Source: Streptococcus mitis (GTDB lineage Bacteria; Bacillota; Bacilli; Lactobacillales; Streptococcaceae). Taken from it: DNA of 64,000 nucleotides. Under the pieces are notes generated by a model, which ran no database searches, was not told where the DNA came from, and worked only from the letters and a program-made list of their open reading frames with translations. Numbering within the stretch: the first letter of the stretch is position 1; every line of letters begins with the position of its first letter. The stretch is taken from contig NZ_CP067992.1 of the NCBI RefSeq assembly GCF_016658865.1, positions 639,001 through 703,000 on the forward strand, given 5' to 3'. This document shows positions 27,061 through 35,080 of the stretch, one piece after another. Made by a program: the position numbers and the translations under genes.

Positions 27061-28475
27061 GGCTCTTTGTCAACTGTAGTGGGTTGAAGAAAAGCTAAGA
27101 TCTAGAAAGGACGGATTTCGTCCTTTCTTTTTTGATATTGAGAGCGATAAAAATCCGTTTTTTGAAGTTTTCAAAGTTCCGAAAACCAAATGCATTTCGT
27201 TTGATAAGTTTAATGAGATTATTAGTCGCTTCTAATTTGGCATTAGAATAAGGTAGTTGAAGAGCATTGACAATCTTTTCTTTGTCCTTGAGGAAGGTTT
27301 TAAAGACAGTGTGAAAAAGAGGATGAACCTGCTTTAGATTGTCCTCAATAAGTCCGAAGAATTTGTCAGGTTCCTTGTTCTGGAAGTGAAAAAGTAAGAG
27401 CTGATAGAGATTGTAGTGGTGTTTCAAGTCTTCTGAATAGCTCAAAAGCTTATCTAGAATCTCTTTGTTGGTTAGATGCATGCGAAAAGTAGGGCGATAG
27501 AAACGTTTATCACTCAATTTACGACTATCCTGTTGAATGAGCTTCCAGTAACGCTTGATAGCCTTGTATTCATGGGATTTTCGCTCAAACTGATTCATAA
27601 TTTGGACACGCACACGACTCATAGCACGGCTGAGATGTTGGGCAATGTGAAAGCGGTCGAGAACGATTTTAGCGTTAGGAAAAAGTTTTCTGGAAATATC
27701 GTAGTAGGGGCTAAACATATCCATAGTAATGATTTTCACCTGACAACGAACGGCTCTATCGTAGCGCAGAAAGTGATTTCGGATGATAGCTTGTGTTCTG
27801 CCTTCAAGAACAGTGATAATGTTGAGATTATCAAAATCTTGCGCAATGAAACTCATCTTTCCCTTAGTGAAGGCATACTCGTCCCAAGACATAATCTCAG
27901 GAAGACGAGAAAAATCATGCTTAAAGTTGAAATCATTGAGCTTTCGAATGACAGTTGAAGTTGAAATGGAAAGCTGATGGGCAATATCGGTCATAGAAGT
28001 TTTTTCAATCAGCTTTTGAGCAATTTTTTGGTTGATGATACGAGGGATTTGATGATTTTTCTTTATTAGAGGAGTCTCAGCGACCGCTATTTTCGAGCAC
28101 TGATAGCACTTAAAACGGCGTTTTCTAAGGAGGATTCTAGTAGGCATACCAGTCGTTTCGAGGTAAGGAATCTTAGACGGTTTTTGAAAATCATATTTCT
28201 TCATTTGACTTCCACACTCAGGACAAGATGGAGAGTCGTAGTCCAGTTTAGCGATGATTTCTTTGTGAGTATCCCTATTGATGATATCCATAAATTGGAT
28301 ATTAGGGTCTTTGATATCGAGCAGTTTTGTGATAAAATGTAATTGTTCCATATGATTCTTTCTAATGAGTTGTTTTGTCGCTTTTCATTATAGGTCATAT
28401 GGGACTTTTTTTCTACACAAAAATAGGCTCCATAATATCTATAGAGGATTTACCCACTACAAATATTATAGAGCC
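27061..28475 (-). mobile_element. ISL3-family insertion sequence, IS1167-like, intact
   Basis: A 1415-bp element. The left end GGCTCTTTGTCAACTGTAGT and the inverted right end GGCTCTATAATATTTGTAGT are imperfect terminal repeats of about 24 bp. A perfect 8-bp duplication GTAAAAAT flanks both. It carries one full-length transposase on the minus strand. The family is clear; the IS1167 comparison rests on length, ends and duplication size recalled from the pneumococcal element (about 1435 bp). The right end also contains a nested inverted repeat (28426-28439 with 28462-28475). Confidence 0.92.
27095..28351 (-). CDS. ISL3-family transposase
   Basis: A 418-residue DDE transposase, full length and without frameshift. 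An N-terminal zinc-finger-like region has CPECGSQMKKYDF and a later CYQC pair. Helix-turn-helix segments lie at about 100-140. The catalytic core shows the pattern of ISL3 enzymes: Asp in TMDMFSPYYD, Asp in IVLDRFHIAQH and Glu in KLEATNNLIK. The start at 28351 (MEQLHFITKL) is near the right IS end. Only a weak Shine-Dalgarno is seen, common for transposases. Confidence 0.93.
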   Translation of the reverse strand: MEQLHFITKLLDIKDPNIQFMDIINRDTHKEIIAKLDYDSPSCPECGSQMKKYDFQKPSKIPYLETTGMPTRILLRKRRFKCYQCSKIAVAETPLIKKNHQIPRIINQKIAQKLIEKTSMTDIAHQLSISTSTVIRKLNDFNFKHDFSRLPEIMSWDEYAFTKGKMSFIAQDFDNLNIITVLEGRTQAIIRNHFLRYDRAVRCQVKIITMDMFSPYYDISRKLFPNAKIVLDRFHIAQHLSRAMSRVRVQIMNQFERKSHEYKAIKRYWKLIQQDSRKLSDKRFYRPTFRMHLTNKEILDKLLSYSEDLKHHYNLYQLLLFHFQNKEPDKFFGLIEDNLKQVHPLFHTVFKTFLKDKEKIVNALQLPYSNAKLEATNNLIKLIKRNAFGFRNFENFKKRIFIALNIKKERTKSVLSRS

Positions 28476-28483
28476 GTAAAAAT
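28476..28483. repeat. Target-site duplication, right copy
   Basis: GTAAAAAT directly after the right IS end; pairs with 27053-27060. Confidence 0.9.
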
Positions 28484-28518
28484 GGAATCGTTTACTTTCG
28501 TGTTTGGACGAAAGGAGA
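28483..28518 (+). promoter_or_regulatory. Cre-like site and SD-overlapping hairpin before the GH84 gene
   Basis: TGGAATCGTTTACT (28483-28496) differs from an inverted cre consensus (TGnnnnCGnTTnCA) at one base. CTTTCGT (28495-28501) pairs with ACGAAAG (28508-28514), whose end lies in the Shine-Dalgarno AAAGGAGA (28511-28518). The IS ends 8 bp before the cre-like site. A matching hairpin occurs in the second cassette copy at 33770-33789. Confidence 0.5.
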
Positions 28519-28528
28519 TAATATAAAG

Positions 28529-31500
28529 ATGGGTAAAAATTTTTTCAATAAACGTTGTCATTACAGTATTCGTAAATTCGCTATTGGAGTAGCTTCTGTT
28601 ATGATTGGTGCCAGTATCTTTGGTGTTAATCTAGTAGAGGCAGCAGAAACAGGTAGTGTAGGAGATAAAGAGGGAACTATAACTCAAGCTCAGCCACTGG
28701 AAAAGTTACCTGATGAACTTGCGGCAGTTTTGAAGAAAGCAGAAGAAAATACTGGGAAGGAAGGCAGCTCGACAGTTGGAAATGGAGAAACTGCAGGAGC
28801 GATTGGCTCTACCGATTCGATAAATAATCCTAAACCAGTTGACGCATCTGGAACTCCAGAGAATGAAACAAAACCGTCTGAAGCCATGAGTGGAGGACAA
28901 AATGATAAAGAAATCGCTAAACCAAGTCAACCAACTACACCTGAAAAACCAAAAGTAGAGCAAACAGGTGATGGAACAGTTGAATTGGCGGATCGATTCA
29001 CTGCAAGTAAAGCAGCTAGCGAAGATAGTATTGTGGCTGCCAGCAAGAGCGATGACTATCTTAAGAAAGAGTACAAGGTTTTCTCAACTCCACAAAAAGT
29101 GACCTATGGCGAAGGTGTCACAGCCCTTCGTAAACAAGTGAATCTGGTCATGGGAGAACAACTCGATCTCTATACTCGTAATCGCTTGAAGAGTATCTTA
29201 CAGGACAATCAAGTATCTTATACAACTGGTAAGGAGGCAATCGCTGGCGCAACCAACATCTTTCTTAGAGTGCATGGACGAGGAACACAAGCAGAACAAA
29301 ACTTATCTAACGTTTCAGCAGGTCTCTTTGACAAAATTGATGCTTATGCTCTGACCATCAAGGACAACTCAATTTCCATCGTCGGAAAAGACACAGATGC
29401 AGTCTTCTATGGTTTGACAACTTTGAAACACATGCTCAAGGAAAGTCAAGTTCCAGTTCTTCGCAATGTGACAGTGGAAGATTACGCTGAAATCAAGAAC
29501 CGTGGTTTCATCGAAGGTTACTATGGAAATCCATGGTCTAATGAAAATCGTAAAGAATTGATGCGTTATGGAAGTGAATTGAAGTTAACTCAATACTATT
29601 TCGCACCAAAAGATGATCCATACCATAATAAGAAATGGCGTGAACTTTACCCAGAAGAAAAACTAGCTGAAATCCGAGAACTTGCACGTGTCGGTAATCA
29701 AACGAAAACACGTTATGTTTGGACCATTCATCCATTTATGAACAATCGTATCCGCTTTGGCAATGAAGCGCATTACCAGGCTGACCTTGCAACCATAAAG
29801 GCTAAGTTTACTCAGTTGTTGGACGTGGGAGTGCGTGAATTTGGTGTGCTTGCAGATGATGCACCAAGCCCAGTTGGTGGTTACCATAGTTATGTTCGCT
29901 TGATGAAGGATATCACAAATTGGTTGACTGAAAAACAAACAATATACAGTGGTCTCCGTAAAGATATGATTTTTGTTCCTGCCTGGTACATGGGGCAAGG
30001 AACTGAAGCTGAACTTCGGACCTTGAATGAACATCTTCCTGAAAATGTTCATTTAACTCTTACTGGTGGAAAGGTCTGGGGGGCTGTTGACCAAGCATTC
30101 TTAACGAACTTAAAGAAAAATTTAACAGAAGGCGGTAAGACTTACCGTCCAATTCAGTTCTGGATTAACTGGCCATGTAATGACAATACAAAACCCCACC
30201 TAATTCTTGGAGGTGGTGAAAAATTCTTACATCCAAATGTTGATTTATCGCTTGCACAAGGAATTATGCTAAATCCAATGCAACAATCTGAAGCATCTAA
30301 AGTGGCACTTTTTGATATGGCTCAGTATGGATGGAAGCAATGGAGAAGTGCAGAAGAAGCTGAACAAATCAACGATATGGCCTTTAACTATGTAGTCAAC
30401 GATCATTTTGAAGAAAGCAGTGTTTCAAAGGCTTTTCGAGAACTCGGAAAACACATGCGCAATCAAAATAGACCTCCCCATGTCACTAAATTAGAAGAGT
30501 CTGTAAAATTGGCTCCAAAATTGACAGAATTCTATAACAAACTCAAATCTGGTCAAAATCTGGATTCTGAAAGAAAAGAGTTGAGGGACATTTTTGCTGG
30601 TTTGAAAGCCAATGCTCTTCTACTTAAAGAAAAAGGCGATCAGAAATTAATCGAACAAATTCACTATTGGTTAGATAATACAGTAGATCAAATGAACGCG
30701 CTTGAAGCTTTCCTAACAGCTACAGAAGGTCTTACTGAAAAGAATGATGCCAAGGTATGGGAGTACTATCAGGCAGGAGTCAAACATTATGATCAGTCAG
30801 TTAAACATGCCTTCTTTTACGTTGACCATTATGAATACGCAGAATTTGGTGTCCAACATATTCGACCATTTATCAATAATCTCAAAGAATACTTAGCCTT
30901 ACATATTCAAGCAATGTTGAATCCAGATAAATTTGTGACAACATTTATTACGAATCGTGCTGGAATAGAAGGCGGATTGAAAGAAGTCACAGATGGTGAC
31001 TTTGATACACATGTGATTGCCAAAACAACCATTGTAATTGAGAGAGGTGATTATGTAGGCTTACGCTTTAATAAGGCGATTAAAATACACAAATTAGGTT
31101 TCGCTACGGGTACTAATACGGCCGATAACTATACCTTTAGTAATGCAGTTGTGGAATATCAAAATGAAAAAGGAGAATGGGTAGCCATAACGAGCCCTGC
31201 ATATACTGGTCGAGAACGCATTCTGGAATTTAATGACCTCGATATCACAGCTCAAGCTGTTCGTATGATAGCAACAGCTAAGAAGGATAATGCTTGGCTC
31301 GCCATGCGTGAAATAGCTGTAAATAGACCCCTAGAATTGGGTAGTAAGAAAGTTAGTGGCACTATTAGTTTAAGTCCAAACCTTGTTTACAAATATGGAA
31401 CAAGTGTTGTTCAGATGCAAGATGGTCGAGAAAACACAGAATCCATGATGGCACATGTTGATCAGACCAATGTCACACCAGCGCAAGCCTGGGTACAAAT

Positions 31501-33649
31501 GGACTTAGGTGGACTTCATAAAGTAAAACGAGTTCATCTGATGCAAGGAGAACGAGACAAACTAGCATCTGGTGTCATCGAATATTCTGCAGATGGTACA
31601 GATTGGACAACGCTTCAAAATTTATCAGGGCAACGAACTTCTGATATCGTGCAAGAATTTACAACTCGTTTTGTTCGCATTCGCAATACACAAACCTTAA
31701 ATAAGTGGTGGAGAATTGCGGAATTTAGAGTGGATGTAGATAGTCCAAATCTTGACTTAACAGACACCAACGTGGATGCCTTGAAGGAAACACCAGTAGT
31801 GGATAGCTTGGGCAGTTACGAGCTTCAAATTCCAGCTGGAACTAAACTTCCTGCTCATAGCTATTTAGGTATGAAGCTTGACCGAATCCATCAAGTCAAG
31901 AGCATCCAGCTCCAAGGCCAGGCCAACCCAGCCCTAAGTCTAGAGTACTCTGTAAATGCGCAAGAATGGACACCAGCTAGTCAGCTGACAGACAGATCTG
32001 TCGCAACCCACTTGGTACGTTATGTTCGTCTTGTTAATAAAACAGACCAAGAACAGGCTGTTCCATCAACTTCTCTCCTTGTAACGACTAAAGAAGTGCA
32101 ACCAACCAAACTAGAATCTACAACTATGGGCATTCATCCAACATATGGAAGTAATGATGTTCGTAAGATTAATAACCTAGATCAATTGTTTGATGGTGTG
32201 TACAACAACTTTGTTGAGTTTTCAGACTATGCCCATAAAGATGGCCATGTAACCTTGAAACTTGGTAGCGAACGCACTATCAAGAAGATCAGAGCCTACA
32301 TCCAAGACGGAACTCAAAACTATCTTCGTGATGGTAAAATTCAAGTCAGCCAAGACGGTAAAACTTGGACGGATGTTGTGACAGTGGGAGATGGTGTAGC
32401 CAATAGTACACACGATGATTCATTGACAGATGGTTGGACACATGATTCTAAGATGCCAGGAAATCGTTACATCGAGGGTGAATTGACGACACCAGTCAAA
32501 GCAAACTATCTTCGTGTCCTCTATACAGCTGACTATGATGCTCGTTTTGTAGGATTTACAGAATTGGTGATCAATGATGGCGAATTTGTCAAACCAATCA
32601 ATGATCCAACTGTAGAAGGAAACGGTGGCGAAAGCCGAGGTAACTTCTATACTAATCTCGTAGATGGAAAAGTTTTGACTAGCTACAAAGCAGAACAAGA
32701 TAAGGGAGAAATGATTTATCACTTGTCTGAACCAACCAATGCTAACCATCTTCGTCTCGTTTCAAGCCTTCCTGAAGGAGCGAAAGCACGAGTTCAAGCG
32801 AGAACACTTAAGGATGGACAAGAAAGTTGGACAGATCTTGGTGCCATTACATCTAGTCTCCAAACCTTTGCTATCCGAAATGGTGGTTCTCTTCTAGATG
32901 TTAAACTGGTCTGGGAAGGTGGCAAGGCTGAGTTTTATGAATTGGCGAGCTTCTATCAAGAATTGACAGAAGAACCTGTTCAATCAAGCAAGGGTGAAGA
33001 ACCAGCACCAGTGCTTGAGGTACCTGAATTTACAGGTGGTGTAAATGCAGTTGAAGCTTTGGTACATGAGCTACCAGCCTACACAGGTCCATTATCAACC
33101 GTAGGTGACCAAGCTGCACCGACAGTAGAGAAACCAGAGTTTCAGGGTGGAGTCAACTCAGTTATGGCTTTGAAACATGAACTACCAGAGTACACAGGCC
33201 CAGTAGCAACAGTAGGCGACCAAGCCGCTCCAACAGTAGAGAAACCAGAGTTCAAGGGTGGAGTCAACTCAGTTATGGCCTTGAAACACGAACTACCAGA
33301 GTACACAGGTCCATTGTCAACCGTAGGTGACCAACCAGCTCCGACAGTAGAGAAACCAGAGTTCAAGGGTGGAGTTAACTCAGTTATGGCCTTGAAACAT
33401 GAGCTACCAGCCTACACAGGCCCATTATCAACCGTAGGTGACCAACCAGCTCCGACAGTAGAAAAACCAGAATTTAAGCTAAGTTCGTTAGAAAAATCTC
33501 AGACTCCAGAAGCACCAGTTCAAGTTGCTAAGGAAGACAAGAGATTGCCAGAGACTGGTGAAAAACAGTCAGAAACAGCTATTTTCTTGGCAGGTGTTAC
33601 CTTGGCCTTATCAGCAGCTTTATTAACTGCAAAACGCAAAGAGGATTAG
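28529..33649 (+). CDS. Surface-anchored GH84 beta-N-acetylglucosaminidase (NagH-like)
   Basis: A 1706-residue enzyme, often annotated as hyaluronidase. YSIRKFAIG signal peptide, probable cleavage near VEAAE; Glu/Pro/Ser-rich linker (about 45-150); hexosaminidase N-terminal domain (about 180-310); GH84 barrel (about 315-610) starting RGFIEGYYGNPW, with the catalytic pair Asp443-Asp444 in LADDAPSP. Helical region (about 640-810); discoidin/CBM32-like domains (about 810-1070 and 1200-1350); further beta domain; four 37-residue repeats; LPETG at 1673. GH84 enzymes remove beta-linked GlcNAc by substrate-assisted catalysis, so free GlcNAc from host glycans is the likely product. Signal peptide, C-terminal repeats and sorting signal are nearly the same as in BgaA. 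The IS lies 53 bp upstream and may have cut its promoter. Confidence 0.9.
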   Translation: MGKNFFNKRCHYSIRKFAIGVASVMIGASIFGVNLVEAAETGSVGDKEGTITQAQPLEKLPDELAAVLKKAEENTGKEGSSTVGNGETAGAIGSTDSINNPKPVDASGTPENETKPSEAMSGGQNDKEIAKPSQPTTPEKPKVEQTGDGTVELADRFTASKAASEDSIVAASKSDDYLKKEYKVFSTPQKVTYGEGVTALRKQVNLVMGEQLDLYTRNRLKSILQDNQVSYTTGKEAIAGATNIFLRVHGRGTQAEQNLSNVSAGLFDKIDAYALTIKDNSISIVGKDTDAVFYGLTTLKHMLKESQVPVLRNVTVEDYAEIKNRGFIEGYYGNPWSNENRKELMRYGSELKLTQYYFAPKDDPYHNKKWRELYPEEKLAEIRELARVGNQTKTRYVWTIHPFMNNRIRFGNEAHYQADLATIKAKFTQLLDVGVREFGVLADDAPSPVGGYHSYVRLMKDITNWLTEKQTIYSGLRKDMIFVPAWYMGQGTEAELRTLNEHLPENVHLTLTGGKVWGAVDQAFLTNLKKNLTEGGKTYRPIQFWINWPCNDNTKPHLILGGGEKFLHPNVDLSLAQGIMLNPMQQSEASKVALFDMAQYGWKQWRSAEEAEQINDMAFNYVVNDHFEESSVSKAFRELGKHMRNQNRPPHVTKLEESVKLAPKLTEFYNKLKSGQNLDSERKELRDIFAGLKANALLLKEKGDQKLIEQIHYWLDNTVDQMNALEAFLTATEGLTEKNDAKVWEYYQAGVKHYDQSVKHAFFYVDHYEYAEFGVQHIRPFINNLKEYLALHIQAMLNPDKFVTTFITNRAGIEGGLKEVTDGDFDTHVIAKTTIVIERGDYVGLRFNKAIKIHKLGFATGTNTADNYTFSNAVVEYQNEKGEWVAITSPAYTGRERILEFNDLDITAQAVRMIATAKKDNAWLAMREIAVNRPLELGSKKVSGTISLSPNLVYKYGTSVVQMQDGRENTESMMAHVDQTNVTPAQAWVQMDLGGLHKVKRVHLMQGERDKLASGVIEYSADGTDWTTLQNLSGQRTSDIVQEFTTRFVRIRNTQTLNKWWRIAEFRVDVDSPNLDLTDTNVDALKETPVVDSLGSYELQIPAGTKLPAHSYLGMKLDRIHQVKSIQLQGQANPALSLEYSVNAQEWTPASQLTDRSVATHLVRYVRLVNKTDQEQAVPSTSLLVTTKEVQPTKLESTTMGIHPTYGSNDVRKINNLDQLFDGVYNNFVEFSDYAHKDGHVTLKLGSERTIKKIRAYIQDGTQNYLRDGKIQVSQDGKTWTDVVTVGDGVANSTHDDSLTDGWTHDSKMPGNRYIEGELTTPVKANYLRVLYTADYDARFVGFTELVINDGEFVKPINDPTVEGNGGESRGNFYTNLVDGKVLTSYKAEQDKGEMIYHLSEPTNANHLRLVSSLPEGAKARVQARTLKDGQESWTDLGAITSSLQTFAIRNGGSLLDVKLVWEGGKAEFYELASFYQELTEEPVQSSKGEEPAPVLEVPEFTGGVNAVEALVHELPAYTGPLSTVGDQAAPTVEKPEFQGGVNSVMALKHELPEYTGPVATVGDQAAPTVEKPEFKGGVNSVMALKHELPEYTGPLSTVGDQPAPTVEKPEFKGGVNSVMALKHELPAYTGPLSTVGDQPAPTVEKPEFKLSSLEKSQTPEAPVQVAKEDKRLPETGEKQSETAIFLAGVTLALSAALLTAKRKED
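33035..33478 (+). repeat. Four 111-bp repeats encoding 37-residue C-terminal units
   Basis: Units start at 33035, 33146, 33257 and 33368, each encoding GGVNSVMALKHELPEYTG and the rest of a 37-residue unit ending PTVEKPEFK. Similar but fewer units occur in BgaA (about 26590-26770). Confidence 0.9.
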
Positions 33650-33659
33650 TAATACCATT

Positions 33660-33794
33660 CTATTTGTATAGATTGGTAGAAGATAAAAAATGAATCGATA
33701 AATGAGTCGAATAGATGGAGAGGACCGATTAGGCCTCTCCGTCTTTACTAGTAAAAATGGAATTGTTTACTTTCGTGTTGGGACGAAAGGAGAG
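33660..33794 (+). repeat. Intergenic cassette copy 2, uninterrupted
   Basis: Matches 26962-27060 and 28484-28518 together, so it shows the pre-insertion sequence. The cre-like CG of copy 1 is TG here (GGAATTGTTTAC), and no YSIRK gene follows. Confidence 0.85.
33713..33747 (+). terminator. Terminator of the GH84 gene
   Basis: Same hairpin as at 27015: AGATGGAGAGG pairing with CCTCTCCGTCT, then a short T-tract. Confidence 0.65.
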
Positions 33795-33795
33795 T

Positions 33796-33819
33796 AGAGG
33801 GGCTTTGTCCCCTCTTTTT
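33796..33819 (+). terminator. Second terminator after the GH84 gene
   Basis: AGAGGGG-ctttgt-CCCCTCT followed by TTTT. It sits where a coding sequence would start if copy 2 of the cassette still preceded a gene. Confidence 0.8.
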
Positions 33820-33872
33820 CTATATGAAGGAATAGATTTATGTTTAAGATGCAAGTCTAATAAACTTTATAG

Positions 33873-33878
33873 TATAAT
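33873..33878 (+). promoter_or_regulatory. -10 element of nnrD
   Basis: TATAAT with a poor -35 (TGCAAG at 33850-33855, 17-bp spacer). Confidence 0.45.
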
Positions 33879-33898
33879 GAACAGAGAGGAAAAAAACG

Positions 33899-34750
33899 AT
33901 GAAAGTGATTGATCAAGCCTTACTAGAAAAAGTCATTATTGAACGTTCTCGTACAAGTCATAAAGGAGACTATGGTCGTCTGCTTTTGTTAGGTGGGACC
34001 TATCCTTATGGTGGAGCTATCATCATGGCTGCCTTGGCAGCTGTAAAAAGCGGTGCAGGATTGGTGACTGTTGGAACAGATAGGGGAAATATCCCAGCTT
34101 TGCACAGTCATTTACCTGAGGCTATGGCCTTTGCTCTTCAAGACCAGCAACTGTTAAAAGAGCAGTTGGAGAGGGCAGAAGTTGTCTTAGTGGGACCTGG
34201 TTTACGGGACAATGCTTTTGGAGAAGAACTAGTGAAACAAGTCTTTACTAATTTAAGCCAAAATCAGATTTTGATTGTAGATGGAGGGGCCTTGGCTATT
34301 CTTGCCAGAACAAGATTGTCATTTCCTTCCAGTAAGCTTATCCTAACTCCCCACCAAAAAGAATGGGAAAAGCTATCTGGTATTGCTATTGAAAAGCAAA
34401 ACGAAGATGCAACAGCTAGTGCCCTGACTTCTTTCCCTCAAGGAACAATTTTGGTGGAGAAAGGTCCAGCCACTCGTATTTGGCAAGTTGGTCAATCTGA
34501 TTTTTACCAGTTACAGGTTGGCGGTCCCTATCAGGCGACTGGGGGAACGGGAGATACACTGGCTGGAATGATTGCAGGATTTGCAGGCCAATTTCGACAG
34601 GCCAGTCTCTACGAACGTGTGGCAGTAGCAACCCATCTTCATTCAGCAATAGCACAAGAACTATCTCAAGAACATTATGTTGTCTTGCCGACGGAAATCA
34701 GCTCTTATCTGCCCAAAATAATGAAAAAAATATCTCAAAAAGGCACCTGA
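33899..34750 (+). CDS. nnrD: ADP-dependent NAD(P)H-hydrate dehydratase
   Basis: A 283-residue ribokinase-fold enzyme of the YjeF C-terminal domain family (CARKD/NnrD) that repairs hydrated NAD(P)H. HKGDYGRLLLLGG (about 21-33) is the family N-terminal signature, and GGTGDTLAGMIAGF (near 220) is the nucleotide-binding loop with its catalytic Asp. There is no N-terminal epimerase (NnrE) domain, as in many Firmicutes where the two are separate. GAGAGGAAAAA precedes the ATG. Its stop codon lies inside the terminator hairpin. Confidence 0.9.
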   Translation: MKVIDQALLEKVIIERSRTSHKGDYGRLLLLGGTYPYGGAIIMAALAAVKSGAGLVTVGTDRGNIPALHSHLPEAMAFALQDQQLLKEQLERAEVVLVGPGLRDNAFGEELVKQVFTNLSQNQILIVDGGALAILARTRLSFPSSKLILTPHQKEWEKLSGIAIEKQNEDATASALTSFPQGTILVEKGPATRIWQVGQSDFYQLQVGGPYQATGGTGDTLAGMIAGFAGQFRQASLYERVAVATHLHSAIAQELSQEHYVVLPTEISSYLPKIMKKISQKGT

Positions 34751-34776
34751 TGGTTTCAGGCGCCTTTGTATTTTTT
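34737..34776. terminator. Convergent terminator nnrD / small protein
   Basis: AAAGGC-a-CCTGA pairs with TCAGG-c-GCCTTT, then GTATTTTTT. It includes the nnrD stop codon and lies at the end of the opposing gene. Confidence 0.75.
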
Positions 34777-34960
34777 AGAAAAATCCTTTAATCTTTCCAA
34801 CGAGGCCATCTAGACCTTCAGAACCAGAAATCAACTGCTGAGCTTGAGAGAAGTATTCTCCAAGCTGTTCTTGATTTTCTGCAACAAATGTTTTTGCAGC
34901 TTCGAAATCTTTTGTTTCGATTAGCTCTTTTACTTGATTAAACAAATCTAATGGGTTCAT
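34775..34960 (-). CDS. Small conserved-looking helical protein, unknown function
   Basis: A 61-residue acidic protein starting MNPLDLFNQVKELIE and ending GLVGKIKGFF, with AAGGAGA 8 nt before the ATG at 34960. An upstream in-frame ATG would have no ribosome site and is rejected. Residues about 5-45 look alpha-helical and a Gly-rich turn follows. No signal peptide or membrane segment is seen, and I do not recognise a family. It is convergent with nnrD and divergent from dinG. The strong Shine-Dalgarno is the main evidence that it is real. Confidence 0.7.
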   Translation of the reverse strand: MNPLDLFNQVKELIETKDFEAAKTFVAENQEQLGEYFSQAQQLISGSEGLDGLVGKIKGFF

Positions 34961-35047
34961 CTTATGTCTCCTTTTCTGTATAATACTATTCAAACATTTT
35001 ATAAAAATTTTTTCAAGCAAAGAGATTTTTATATCAAAGTTGAGGGG

Positions 35048-35075
35048 TGTCAAACAGGGCTTTTTTTGATATAAT
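35048..35075 (+). promoter_or_regulatory. Promoter of dinG-rodA
   Basis: TGTCAA (35048-35053), a 16-bp spacer and TATAAT (35070-35075). The start codon follows only 5 nt after the -10. Confidence 0.6.
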
Positions 35076-35080
35076 TTTTA

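Noticed and set aside
27476..27958. A 160-codon plus-strand frame inside the transposase gene.
   Set aside because: It is antisense to a clear DDE transposase and has no family features.
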